In this document: positions 34,971 through 45,590 of the stretch, one piece after another
How positions within the stretch are numbered: position 1 is the first letter of the stretch
Layout of the letters: every line of letters starts with the position of its first letter
Assembly: GCA_026874595.1 (NCBI GenBank)
Contig: CM049315.1
Coordinates: 71,905,416-71,969,415, forward strand
Direction: 5' to 3'
DNA length: 64,000 nucleotides
Source of the DNA: Sipunculus nudus
Lineage: Eukaryota; Annelida; Sipuncula; Golfingiida; Sipunculidae
Notes under the pieces: generated by a model
Told to the model about the DNA's origin: nothing
Seen by the model: only the letters and a program-made list of their open reading frames with translations
Databases searched by the model: none
Program-made: the position numbers and the translations under genes

Positions 34971-36211
34971 GTTTTATTTCATAGCAGAAATCAAATGTTG
35001 ATTGTAAGTGTTGTAAAATTTGCTGTCTAATTCCAGTCTCACAGAAGCAAGATCCCTTTTACACGGGATCATTTAACTGTTGTTATGTGTATAAAATTCA
35101 CATATTATATATTAATCATCCTGCGTTCACCCAGGTTAAAATGTAACAGGCCGATTTAATCACAAATGCTCATTTCTCGTGATGAATTAGGCAATATTAA
35201 TTTGTGAGTGTCTATTTAATTAAATTGTTTTAATTTGCTCCCTTCTCCTTATTTGAAACTTAAATGTCCCCCGCCATGGTTACAAATCAGACGTGTCAAA
35301 TTGCGTGCCTTCAGTCAAATGTGGCCTTATTACCTCAGGTTTCTGTCTCAAATGACAAATATACAGCATTTGATAAGTAACAAACACGTTCTCTTTTGCA
35401 CCAAACACTGACTTTAATTTTCTTTATGAGCGCTTCAGATAATATCTTTAGTAAAATTATTTTTATTCCATTCTTCCCTGCAACAATGCTGTCTGAGGGT
35501 TATATTTTGAACTTCTGTATCCTATCAAGTTTTTGACATGTCCTTTTAAGTTTTCTAAATTGTCCTGATTGAAAAAAAAAGATAAAAAAAAGGTTGTGGA
35601 CTGAAATATTGTTGTACAGAGGTACATGTCATGTGCCAAGGAAGAGGAATTTTGAGGCCGATCCTGGTCCCCATACAGGAGCATATTTGTCTGTCTGTAC
35701 GTTCTCTTCGAACAAAAAAAAGGTGCTTTACTATTGCTGAGTGATTAGACGGACAGGCCAGGCAGTGTAAAGTATCAGTTTTTTTTGGCGGTGAACGTAT
35801 GGATTCATTAAAGCCTCCGTTACTTCGCGTCACTGGTAGTAAGGAGCAAGCATCTCTGAACCATACATGGGTTTATAGTCGCAATGAGTCAAGCACGTTG
35901 TTACATAGTAAATGTCAACCGAGCTGACTCGGAATGGAAAAATTGATGAGGCTACAAGTAAATCACAGACGGCAATTTCGTTTTAACGCTGCTCTGTTAG
36001 ACTCTAGGGAGGTGAAGAACCATCTCTCTGCCTGTAAAATATGTCGCCATGGTTACATTTTCCATTTTTCTATGTTAAGTATGGCCTCAAATTTAAATAT
36101 TCAAGTATTGATTGCGTACACGTTATGTAGAAGTTTTATTTTTTAACAGCCCTCTGTGAGATTGCTGGCTTTAAAATGACAATGTTAAATAGTTTTCATT
36201 CAACAAGAGAA
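34971..36211. other. Intergenic DNA, nothing recognised
   Basis: Frames at 35,463-35,684 and 35,555-35,833 (minus) and 35,934-36,146 (plus) show no domain. No repeat copy seen. Confidence 0.5.
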
Positions 36212-36525
36212 TTAGAAATCTGCATTCTAAGGAATGCAAGCCTCTGCCATGTTCGGGTCCCTATTGTAGGATGCTCCCAAAGCCGTGTTTGTTTCACTTA
36301 TTCGGCCCATATTCCAAGGGTCATAAGTGACTGTACATGAATATTCCTTGATGACGTTCCTGATTCCGCATCATGTGCCAGATCCACACCAAAATCTAAC
36401 CGATTCTTAATTGGCTCCATTTCCGAAATGCCATGAAGATATAATGATATTCCGTTCCTGATTGCGTGAGTTATGTTGTGAACAAACACACAAGCACACA
36501 CAAACTGGGATGAACGAATTCTATC
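36212..36525 (+). mobile_element. Helitron-like family A, copy 5
   Basis: It has the best-preserved terminus. TTAGAAATCT is followed by the perfect hairpin GCATTC-TAAG-GAATGC (36,222-36,237), then GCCTCTGCCATGT and GGGTCCCTATTGTAGGATGC. It continues to CAGATCCACACCAAAATCTA, TTGCGTGAGTTATGTTGTGA, an AC-rich block and GGGATGAACG. Confidence 0.9.
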
Positions 36526-37184
36526 CAAACAAAGGGCCAATACCTGTCAACCTCGCAGACTTGTGTCTTTCGGTACTATCCCTGGACAGCAGAAGAACCG
36601 TATGAATTTCTCGTATCGTTCCCGTTGTCCAGTATCTGTCTGGTAACTCTTAATTCCCCTTAACGATGCAAGCTTCGTCTGCGGCTGCTCGGATATGGGT
36701 CGAAATGTCGTAATGAATACTCGTGGATGCTGGCAAGAAAGGCGTAACCTGTAGGAAAAAAAACACAGAAAAAATAGTGGGGGTGGGGGAGATATTTCTA
36801 ATTGAAAACAACAAAAATAAAAAAGCAGGTTTTGTCCAACAAATTTGCAGCTGTATAAAAATAAAAATAAATCACTTTAAAAAATCGCACCTTACTCTGT
36901 TTAGCTTCTCAAGATCAACAGTAATAAACGTGTTTCTACAATAAAACATCTTTGCTACATACAATTATCTATCTGATTTGTTGATTTATTACTAAAAAGT
37001 GAAGTGGTTTTACGTATGTTTTATGTCAACCGCAGTTTTTTTGTCATTTCTAAGTATCCCAAATCCCACTGAAATAAAATGCAGCTGTGCGTAAAAAAAT
37101 CTGCTACCACCCTTATAAAACAGACATCTGCATGCAAATGTTAGTATGTAAACCAACTCATTAATCAACGTCAACTCACAACTG
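36526..37184. other. Intergenic DNA, nothing recognised
   Basis: No supported gene. The plus frame 36,723-36,944 is Lys-rich low-complexity sequence. Confidence 0.5.
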
Positions 37185-37245
37185 ACACGTGGCGCAGCGG
37201 TTTTTATATACACAGGCTGCATCACATACCCTGGTTCGATTAATT
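37185..37245 (+). repeat. Possible tRNA-derived SINE head remnant
   Basis: CACGTGGCGCAGCGGTT (37,186-37,202, A-box-like) is followed about 31 bases later by CTGGTTCGATT (37,231-37,241, B-box-like). Spacing is tRNA-like, but no acceptor stem can be paired. A degenerate SINE or tRNA remnant is likely. Confidence 0.35.
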
Positions 37246-39632
37246 ATGTATATTACAGTAGTCTGTTTTTAATTTCCATATCTTTTTAATGACCTTCGAT
37301 ATCGTTTTGGTACTCCAATGAGGCCGTGCGCATCCCTCACAATCTTTTTTTCCTATTCATATGTTAGATGGGGATTATTCTGTTGTTTTTCGAAATGAGT
37401 TCCAGTATTATGCAAATACCTTTGTGCTTAGTTTAAATTATTATTTTTCATGTTGCATTGTAGGTTGTCACCCCCTCCCTCCGAACTATTTCAACCAGGG
37501 GTTTATAACATAATATATACCCGAAATATGCCAATTAACATATATTCCGTAAAATGAGATCTAATTTTAATCCATAAACATTGTAGAACCCAACCATTAA
37601 ATAATTAATAACGCCTTTAATTAATAAAATTAGAGCGTGTAAGTAGTGTAAGAATGGCTGAGTGGAGGGGCAAAGGTTTTGATTTGTTGGTGGTTATTTT
37701 CTGTTATTGTATACCCAAACTGCTTCAAAATGACTTAAATGCAAATTGTAAAGCTTTCCATCCAGTCTCACGCCGAACCCCCTCGGCTGACACACACTCA
37801 CGATAGCTGTCAGGATTTTCGGAAAGATTCCTCCACCCACTAACATACATCACTGCAAAAGCAATTTGCGCCCCTGCTGTTTTGTATACAGTATCCACAT
37901 TTTTAGTGGTACTTGGTGACTTCAAGCCAAATACACTTCACAAATCTGTGTCAGATGGTTCCTTAATCCCCTTTGTCATTCTATATACTACCTGGGGGAT
38001 TCACAATAAAGATTCCCAAGTGTATATCTAACAGTATTGTATTCCTTTTTCCACACCTTTGGCTCGTCAGAGAGAAAGTCCTCATTGTCTATGAGAGGTC
38101 TGAGGTTGACGGAGGCTACATCAGCCCAGACAAGACGAAGGTCACGCTGGCTTAAGTCCGCAAGGAAAGCCGGTACGAAGGCGTTAACTTACGGATCAGC
38201 AGACGCCAGACTGACACGGGCTGCAGGGTCCTATACTTAATATTTAGATATACATCTAGGGTTAAGGCTCTACTGGGAAAACGATGATATAAGTGAATCG
38301 GAAGGAATATTCCACCAAAATAAGAAAATAAAAAAATCAGAATCTGTATTTTCATGGGTGATTAGGGTGTGTTCGAGAATGCTGATGTTCATCATATAAC
38401 CACTGGATAAAGTGATATTATTATTAATGATACCCGGCAATACGAATAACCGAAACGCATATCTAAATGTATCGACTCGGTCTCCTGTTCTACATGCTAA
38501 ATATTTCAAAAGAATATTTATATCTTTATATCTTATTTATGTATTATTTCCAAACAAATTGAATCAGCACTCTTGTTGCAGCTAAAGAGAGCAAACCCAT
38601 CGATCTTTTTTTTCTAACCGCTGCTGTCGTTTGCTCTAAATTTATCCAATATGGCTTATTTCTTATTTCTTAAATTCTGGACACAGTAAAAGACGCATGT
38701 GATTTCTGACCGTCACCAAACGTCTAAAGTGATACACTCAACACTTTTACAGATAGTTAGCCATTATCGCTCCATTGTTTCCATGTTTACAAAATTTTAC
38801 TAGACCTAAAATATATCGGAGTAATAGCTCCGAGATATGGACCTGATATTTATTTTTGACCTTGACTTGATTTCAAAGGGCATACACTCCAGAATGTATC
38901 TTATATAGATCTGTTCTGTTCACCTTTGCGTGATATGTCCCACTTGGCTGGTCCTGTATTTGCACCTTTCTTTTACTCTAAGCCTTGACCTATTTTTTTA
39001 GCTGCATTGCCCATTCCCTATTATTACTCACTCGAGGATGGAAAAGGAGCCTTCCAATGCGAGGTCTTGCCGATTACAGACGTCTAGTGTTCGGCATTTT
39101 ATTGCAAACTTATCACAACCTCCATAAAAGAATATTCACTGCCTTTGTCTGTCTTGTCTAATTTATTCATAATTTTTTGTTATTAAAAACCCCTTCATTA
39201 CTTTTCAATCATTCTCCAGTTTGTCAATTGAAATGTCCAAGACTATACTTTCGTTTTGCTCCTCTTATTGGCAAAACTGTGATTGATTGCCATTTTTGGT
39301 CGGAAAATTATTTCCGCTTGCCCGTTTTCCCCTGTTGTATAAAGACATGGCGATAGTTATAAATCAAACCAGTGGCATGGTCGGTCAGAGTGAATAGAGT
39401 CTTTCTGAATATAAGTGTCGGTCGCTATCTTAGCAAATCTATGATTGTCTTATATACTACAAAACTGTGTCATTGAAGCTGAAACATTCGTGTGCATGTT
39501 GTTACAGATGTGTTTAAATCTGTTTACTTCCAGAACAAAGATAGAAGGAGGCTATAATTTTCACCTGTTCTTTGTATATTATTCTGTTTCTAATGAGATC
39601 TTAGTTCAATAAGAACAATACTACTACTACTC
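37246..39632. other. Intergenic DNA, nothing firmly recognised
   Basis: About 2.4 kb. Frames 37,725-37,925 (minus) and 37,973-38,155 (plus) have protein-like composition but no domain, start context or splice support. A 9-base inverted repeat AGAGCAAAC / GTTTGCTCT lies near 38,588 and 38,628. Confidence 0.45.
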
Positions 39633-39655
39633 ATAATAATAATAATAATAATAAC
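39633..39655. repeat. (ATA)n microsatellite
   Basis: A short run of ATA trinucleotides followed by imperfect AAC/AAT units. Confidence 0.85.
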
Positions 39656-39788
39656 AATAAAAATAACAATTAAGAAATAAGAATAATAATGACAATAGAT
39701 AAAATTAGATGAATACTAGTCAGAAAGGGATGCAAGGTCCGTGTTAGGCAATTCAAACATGATAAATTTTATTTTATACAGATTCATA

Positions 39789-40333
39789 AAGCCTCGTTCA
39801 CAACCGGATACGGTCGCTGTACGGCGAGTGTTTTGGGCCATTCCGTGCGGTAGACGCACGGCAACCGTGCGTTTTTCAAAGGCCGCAGGGGCTCCGCAAC
39901 GACCGTAACTGACATTAGCGCAAGCGCTTAAGTTGATGCGGCGGCCGTGCGTGTACGGGCACCGTACAGTAGACGTATGGATGTCGTAGGATGCCCGTGC
40001 GATTTTCAACGCCTACTCGGCTACCCGAGAGACGAACGGTGTACCTGTGGCTGTCGTAAGGGGTCTTTGCGGCTTCCGCAAGGTTAGCTTGCGGCGTCCT
40101 CTGGGTTATAGCTTACTGTACCGTGCGATGGCCGTGAAAATGAGGAAGACACCTTGCCGTTCCCGCACGTCGGCCGTATAAGTATTCCTGTGGTTTAAAA
40201 AACCGAACGGTGATCTACGCGGTGTGCGGTGACCGCAGCGTGTTGTGACCGAGGCTCAAGTATTCCTGCGGTCACCAAAACCGCACGGTACTCTACGGTT
40301 TGTGGTGACCGCAGCGGGTTGTGACCGAGGCTT
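39789..40333. mobile_element. CpG-rich TIR element with 78-bp terminal tandem repeat
   Basis: The left end reads AAGCCTCGTTCACAACCGG (39,789 onward). The reverse complement of the right end reads AAGCCTCGGTCACAACCCG. The first 27 bases of the two ends match at 23 positions. The interior is far richer in GC and CpG than its surroundings and is full of CCGTGCG / CGCACGG and CCGTAC / GTACGG words in both orientations. At the right, a 78-bp unit starting AAGTATTCCTG is tandemly repeated (40,180-40,257 and 40,258-40,334), each ending in the terminal motif. No clear target-site duplication and no coding frame. Superfamily unknown. Confidence 0.75.
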
Positions 40334-40334
40334 G

Positions 40335-40817
40335 AAGAGAGCGCAGCGATGTCCTTGTCCTCTAATGCTACGTCCACTGATATCTTTCGCAGGAATCTTG
40401 GACTAAATGTTAACAGTAATATAATGAGATTAGTCTTAGTCAAAATTCTATTAGTGTTGCCAAGGCTAAAGTTATCGTTTATCATTTAATTTATAATAAA
40501 CAAAGAAGAATGTGAAAACAAACACGGGTTTCCAAGTTAATATATTACCAGGCCACTCTAGCAAATGTAAATAAAATTGATTTCTAAATTTATCCGTTTA
40601 AAGCTAATTTTATTTACAACAAAAATTTCATATCAAGGCGTTTGATAATTCTCTCGGACAGAATGTTCTCGACTTCATGTCTTCGAAATGCATTTTTCCC
40701 GATTATGATGTATATGTCACCTTTGCATACATTAGTCGTCGTTCTTACATTTTATAGGGAAATATATTTTGAAACTATTGAAGTGGTACATCTTTAACTT
40801 CTTTTTGAGAGGCGTCC
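40335..40817. other. Spacer between TIR element and promoter candidate
   Basis: Nothing recognised. It would be the upstream region of the candidate exon. Confidence 0.45.
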
Positions 40818-40826
40818 TATAAATAG
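40818..40826 (+). promoter_or_regulatory. Possible TATA box
   Basis: TATAAATAG matches the TATAWAWR consensus. It lies 109 bases upstream of the candidate start codon at 40,927, with a 9-codon upstream frame (40,851-40,877, ATGAAG...TAA) between. In AT-rich DNA such matches are common, so support comes only from position. Confidence 0.3.
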
Positions 40827-40926
40827 TAAAGGACGGATAAAAAGATTACCCATGAAGCTGTCTGTGACGGAACGTTAAAACGAATTTATAGTCAACCAGA
40901 GACAGTGGTTTACTCTCAGAGTGACT

Positions 40927-41109
40927 ATGTCAAACTCACAGGAGAGAAAACCACCGAAGCGTTCATTAGATCAATCCTGTTGCTTGGTTAAGCTGATAAA
41001 GATTCTAAAGCTGCTAAAATACCAGACGAAAGGTGTCGGTGTACCCCAGGACGCTGGCATAAAGGCCGGCAGATATTTCGATATTGTGAATAATATTACA
41101 ATAAGTAAG
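40927..41109 (+). CDS. Candidate first coding exon with splice donor
   Basis: Product not recognised. An ATG with A at -3 opens a 61-codon frame that is basic and hydrophilic at the start (SNSQERKPPKRSLDQ). It continues with a Lys/Leu-rich segment and then a mixed globular-looking part (GVPQDAGIKAG, YFDIVNN). The frame reaches a strong donor AAG|GTATGT at 41,109/41,110 in phase 0. A TATA-like box sits 109 bases upstream. It follows a CpG-rich TIR element and precedes a TA-flanked element at 41,566, which would then be intronic. No downstream exon was found that joins convincingly. It is the best exon candidate in the window, but unproven; transcript data would decide. Confidence 0.35.
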
Positions 41110-41565
41110 GTATGTATTCATTTTCTGCAAATGCCCATATGAAAATTTGAAAAATAAATTTTGGAAGTCGGATAAGTGAATCAGTGATCCTGTAAATTTT
41201 GCTGTATTTCCTGTAAAAATACTTAAAACTCAGTTGAAAACATAACGCTCAATGAAAGTGTCATCAACTGAAGACAATATTAACTTATATTAATTTAAAT
41301 TCAAGCACGTCACTATGAAAATGCAATAACAGCATAAAGATTAAAAGAAACGGCATATCAATACCTCTTCGTCTAGTGCCCATTGTTTACATTCCATTTT
41401 ATTGACACAGCAGTGTTTCAGTATAGTGTTGTGGTGCTGTATATATAATGAACTAGATCCCATTAGACAAACACACTGTTTCCGAGAGATTTCGCTGGCG
41501 CTTTACTGTACTCCCTCATAATACCACACTTTTGTTCAACCGGCATCTGATTCTAGAGAAAACTA
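41110..41565. other. Spacer, possibly intronic
   Basis: AT-rich. If the preceding exon is real this would be its intron. Nothing else recognised. Confidence 0.4.
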
Positions 41566-42033
41566 CGCTCTTTACACAGCGCTTTATCCATAGGCCAACT
41601 ACCTATATCGTAAGCGCTGTTTGTTATGACCTTGTATCCTGAATCTCTACACCAGAGGGAAGCACTGTATTTTAGCCCAATCAGATGAGACCCTGTGCTG
41701 AAGACAAAACGGTTAACCGGCCAAGCAAGGAATACACAAAGCCAATGTTGTTCATTTCGTTTTGAGTGACAGCTCATTGCCCCGGCGACCGTTTGAACAG
41801 GCCTCGGGCTCAGAGAGAATTGCCCCTCACGTAGTTTCTGGGTGGAACCTGATGCCTGTCGGGTGTTTGTTGACCTGCATTTGGTTGGCTGCTCGTCACA
41901 TCAGCAGTTTTTTTTTAGCAGACAGGCCCATGTGCACCACCTGGTGTTTAAGTGCATCATAAACGGTCAAAGCAGGCAGCGGGAAAATCAGTAGCTTCTT
42001 TAGAAGCGCAAGATTTCCGCTGCCTCGGGAGCG
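41566..42033. mobile_element. TA-flanked TIR element, 468 bp
   Basis: It starts CGCTCTTTACACAGCG after TA and ends CGCTGCCTCGGGAGCG before TA. The 16-bp ends pair as imperfect inverted repeats (CGCTC...CAGCG). The same ends, both flanked by TA, occur at 55,216-56,170. Shared interior blocks are ACCTATATCGTAAGC, GTATCCTGAATC, AGCACTGTATTTT, CCAATCAGATGAGACCCTGT and CAGCCAAG-like to GGCTCAGAGAG. Tc1/mariner-type elements duplicate TA, so a non-autonomous member is plausible. No transposase. Confidence 0.65.
41975..42024. other. Nested hairpin at the right end of the TA-flanked element
   Basis: The outer arms are GGCAGCGGGAAAATC and GATTTCCGCTGCC. The inner perfect hairpin is GCTTCT-TT-AGAAGC (41,992-42,005 region). 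In the 56.1-kb copy the inner hairpin is intact, but the left outer arm is decayed. Confidence 0.75.
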
Positions 42034-42459
42034 TAAGAGAAAACCGGTAGTAATATTAAGACATTACTTTTACTTGTCAAGCCTCCCGGGTATGTTCTTT
42101 TGGGACTAATACACGTTGAGATTAGGAGAAAACAGATGATACAGAGGTGTTCAACAGACGGCACAACGTTTTCAAGATTATGACAAATTAACACAGGTTC
42201 CAGAAAACATATGTACTTGTATATATACGTGTCTGAAGACAAGCTTTCCATGGAAGCAAAGAAAGATAAAGAGAAAATGAATTCCTCCAACCGTAGCTTT
42301 TAGCCGAAGCGTTAGAGTAATCATACTTGGATTTCATACCGGCATCGGCGTATTTGGTCAGGAAAAGGGAATTCTTTCAGAATAAGGATGTAATAATATC
42401 CATGACTAGGAAAATATCTTGGTTTTGAAATTTCGTGGGACAATACTACAAAAATTGCA
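42034..42459. other. Intergenic or intronic DNA
   Basis: The minus frame 42,000-42,290 overlaps the element end and has no domain. Nothing else seen. Confidence 0.45.
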
Positions 42460-42468
42460 TATATATAA
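42460..42468 (+). promoter_or_regulatory. Possible TATA box upstream of interrupted frame
   Basis: TATATATAA lies a few bases before the open region that starts at 42,469. It may equally be simple AT sequence. Confidence 0.2.
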
Positions 42469-42957
42469 GCAGGGTATATTTTGGATTTCTTTAATATAAC
42501 CGGCTTTGCCCGACGATTTCCGTCATGTAGGAGCGACTGGGACTACGGTTGTCATGGAAACCTTTGCCTTTGGACTTAAAGGAATGCTATATATGCTGCA
42601 CCCTGGCGTACAGTACATAGTAACCACGCAGAACGAGATGTATTTTACTATCATGAAAACAGAACGTGTCGCAAACATGCTGCTAAAAGGGTATTGGGTT
42701 TTGAAAACGACGCTACCAATAACAATCTGGCTGTCACTGTCTCATTTGGACATCATTCCACTATTACAAAATATTGCAAGTTACATGACAATAAGGACTT
42801 TCTGGACTATGGGTTCCCACGGAGAGGGACAGATGGGGCAATCACAGTCGTGAAGAACATCGCAAGGCTGTTGTTCTTGATCAACGGATCAAATGACACT
42901 TGCTCTTCCTGCAGTTACACAGGATATAAAGACGAAATATTAATAGATAATTATTAG
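42469..42957 (+). pseudogene. Protein-like reading frame with one internal stop
   Basis: Family not recognised. One plus frame stays open from 42,469 to a TAG at 42,955-42,957 except for a single TAA at 42,577. The 125 codons after that stop have globular, cysteine-containing composition (segments YYHENRTC, VSFGHHSTITKYCKLHDN, DYGFPRRGTDGAITVVKNI, NDTCSSCSYTG). They look more like protein than other frames in the window. The overlapping next frame is also open (42,506-42,853), so a frameshifted or alternatively spliced reading is possible. A splice acceptor-like CATGTAG lies at 42,524-42,530. It could be a decayed gene copy, the last exon of an unknown secreted protein, or chance. Confidence 0.3.
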
Positions 42958-43934
42958 TTATTTTGACAGTGTTCAATACTTTCTTTTTGGTATTGGTAAG
43001 TCATCAAGTAGAACCCCAGATTCCTCAAGCCATCTTGAAAATTTCCTAATAGGCCTTAATCGGCCCGAGGAGTAACTATATACACGGTGGCGGCTTTCAC
43101 TTTCATCCTTTCGCTAAACTCAATCCATTAAGATGCCCAACTTTGTAACAAAGACCTTATTTTTAATTCAATAGATCCGTTGCAGTTTCATTTGGTAAAT
43201 AACGAAAAATATATCTGTATATGAAAAACATTTCGCGATACCTATATATCGGTAATATACTACACATTTACTGCTAGATTATATTTCTCAGTTATCTTGC
43301 AAAAGCACCGGCCTCTAGGTCGTACTATGTTAATTACCTAATATTCAATAACTAATTTTGTCTCTTTTTATTACATTCTTTACATATTTTCTTTTAAAAA
43401 AAATGAGGAGGTATATTTTCACCTGCGTTTATCTGCTTTCGGACCGTTTGTGTAAGCAGGATCCTTACCTTGACATTTTCAATTCGAAACTCAGTATTTT
43501 AAGACGAGACAATGTCAATGTGAAGGTGATCGAAATCGAAATAAGGTTACAGGTTTTATTGATGCGTGACGTTCCTCAACGCCATTCATATCAAAAAGCA
43601 AAGTGTGTAAAACTTTAAAAAATTTATGCTGGAAATGTCAATAGCATTTGATTAAACGTAGATTAAATTAACTGTGAAAGAAAAGCCGGAGAAATCATGG
43701 TCATTAATTTGGATTTAGGAGGTTCTTACAAAAGACTGGCAGACTCTTCCTTGCCCCAAAAGTGTATTGTCATGGTTACATTGGTTTCTTATCTATTACA
43801 ATATTCCTCGTTGAATGAACAAATACCATCCACTAAAATGATCATTACCTACTTTGTGTGTTTGAGATTGCATGGAATAAACAACTGAATTATCCTGACG
43901 AGTTTGAACTATGACTGTATCGACAATAAGAGTG
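42958..43934. other. Intergenic DNA, nothing firmly recognised
   Basis: The 86-codon plus frame 43,358-43,618 has mixed composition and no domain. Other frames are short. Confidence 0.45.
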
Positions 43935-44060
43935 TTACAAGAAATCTGCATTCCAAGGAATACAATTAAAGCCTCTGCCTTGTGGGCATTCACTTATTCG
44001 GACCATTTCCCAGGTTAATTCATGCATTAGTGAATGAGCATGTGCGAATATTGACATATT
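43935..44060 (+). mobile_element. Helitron-like family A, fragment (copy 6)
   Basis: It has AGAAATCTGCATTCCAAGG, then GCCTCTGCC, GGCATTCACTTATTCGGACC, TTCCCAGGTTAATTCATGCA and GTGCGAATATT. It lacks the right half. Confidence 0.8.
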
Positions 44061-44685
44061 CTTCTGATACTTGCTATGAGCATTATAGCAGAAATTTCAG
44101 CAAAAGTCAAATCAAATTAAACTTTTTTCCCCATACATACTAATTTACTTATACAAAAAAAAACCCCCGTAAATCAGTCTCTAAAACATATTTAACCTTG
44201 CAATTCTTTGCATTGACCAAATATTTGGAAAAGCTTCGAAACCATCCTTCGCCTTCCTGTCCCTCAGTTTACGGATTCAGGGGTATTATCCAGGGTTATT
44301 CAACAAATCATAAAGGTTATCACATAACTCTGGACTTAGACCCAGTGGCAGGTCATTATGCCACCGTTGCATTTGTGACGTAATAATGGTCACTTATGCC
44401 CTTCGGCTTAGGTCATCAAAATGACCTAAGATATATTATTGTAAAAGACCCGTGGTATATAACACGTTTCAGAAAAAAATGACCTCATTATGTAACCTCG
44501 AATGTTCTTTTTATTTGATTTGCTCTTTTTCGCCGTTCCGGACATCATAAGAAAGTGTTTGGTTTACCAACAAATTATTCAAAAATCTTTCATTTAGTCA
44601 CATGTAAGCATGTTCTGACGAAATAAATTGTTGAAGCATATATCTTATTTAATGCCCGCTTGAAAAGCTTTGCCTGATAGTGACA
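44061..44685. other. Intergenic DNA, nothing recognised
   Basis: The 61-codon plus frame 44,198-44,383 is unsupported. No repeat copy seen. Confidence 0.45.
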
Positions 44686-45090
44686 GTCTTGATAATTCGT
44701 CCGTCCTTTCGCTTGTCGGGCTGTCCTTACGTCTGTCCGTCTATGGGCTTTCTTTCGGGCGCAGTATCTCATACAGAACAGATTTGATCTCTCTTATATT
44801 CACAGTTATGATTGGTGACCACAAGAGCCCTAGCCCTATCAAATAACAGACCCGCCGGAATTCGAGTATGGCCGCCAGAGCACAATCGTTGATTTTCTCA
44901 AAAAGAACACGTTTGGTCTTTCTCAAATTCAAAGGGACAATTGGTGACCATGAGTACTTTACCCTTGTAGAATTTAAGATTTGTCTGAATCGCAATATCG
45001 GTGATTTTCATTTGCATGCAACATATCAGAGATACCATGGTCGACCTTTCTCAAATTCGCAGGGGTCCCTATGAGGGTCCAATCACAAAC
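44686..45090 (+). repeat. CGTCCGTC-leader element with ~129-bp tandem units
   Basis: A leader CGTCCGTCC...CTGTCCGTCTATGGGC (44,698-44,750) is followed by units marked by ATTGGTGACC (44,811 and 44,940, 129 apart) and TTTCTCAAATTC (44,919 and 45,047, 128 apart). The layout matches the elements at 3.2 and 32.3 kb in style, with a different core. The minus-strand 84-codon and plus-strand 68-codon frames are shadows. Confidence 0.6.
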
Positions 45091-45109
45091 CTGCCTATAT
45101 CTAGCCGAG

Positions 45110-45590
45110 GCAAGACGCCTAAGCAGGCATATAAACTGGGCTGGTAGGCCTAACTTGCGTCGTGATACAAGCCATATCGAGGAATGCATCTCAGTAGTTT
45201 ACCATCATGTTGCATTCATATCATAGTAAACAGCCCATTATCTTAACATTAGGCTACGAATGACGAATTAACACAAAAGAATAAATGTGAACTCACTACA
45301 CAAACTGAAACTATGCCTCTTTGGTAAGGAGTCATTTCTTATATCGCGTACAAGTTGGGTGCGTCCAGTGAGCCTTGCGAGCCATGCTTGTGTTCATGCA
45401 GGCAGAAATTCAACAAAAATGCGAAGGGATTTACCAATATGCTGATTAAACGGATTTTTGTTCTTATTCATGTTTGGTGTTGTTAGAAAGTACACTAAAA
45501 AGCTACCGATCGGTCCGGTTTATGTCAAGTGACAGCGTCCTAGTAATGTCAGAGGGTCGACATGGCACTAACTTATATCCAGTATGGAAG
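45110..45590 (+). repeat. Dispersed repeat family B, copy
   Basis: It begins AGCAGGCATATAAACTGGGC then TGGTAGGCCTAAC and keeps the family blocks through GTGTTGTTAGAAAGTACAC and GTCAGAGGGTCGACATGG. Confidence 0.75.

Noticed and set aside
37725-38155. Short frames on both strands with plausible residue composition
   Set aside because: No domain, splice context, promoter or conservation evidence, and the frames overlap and conflict.
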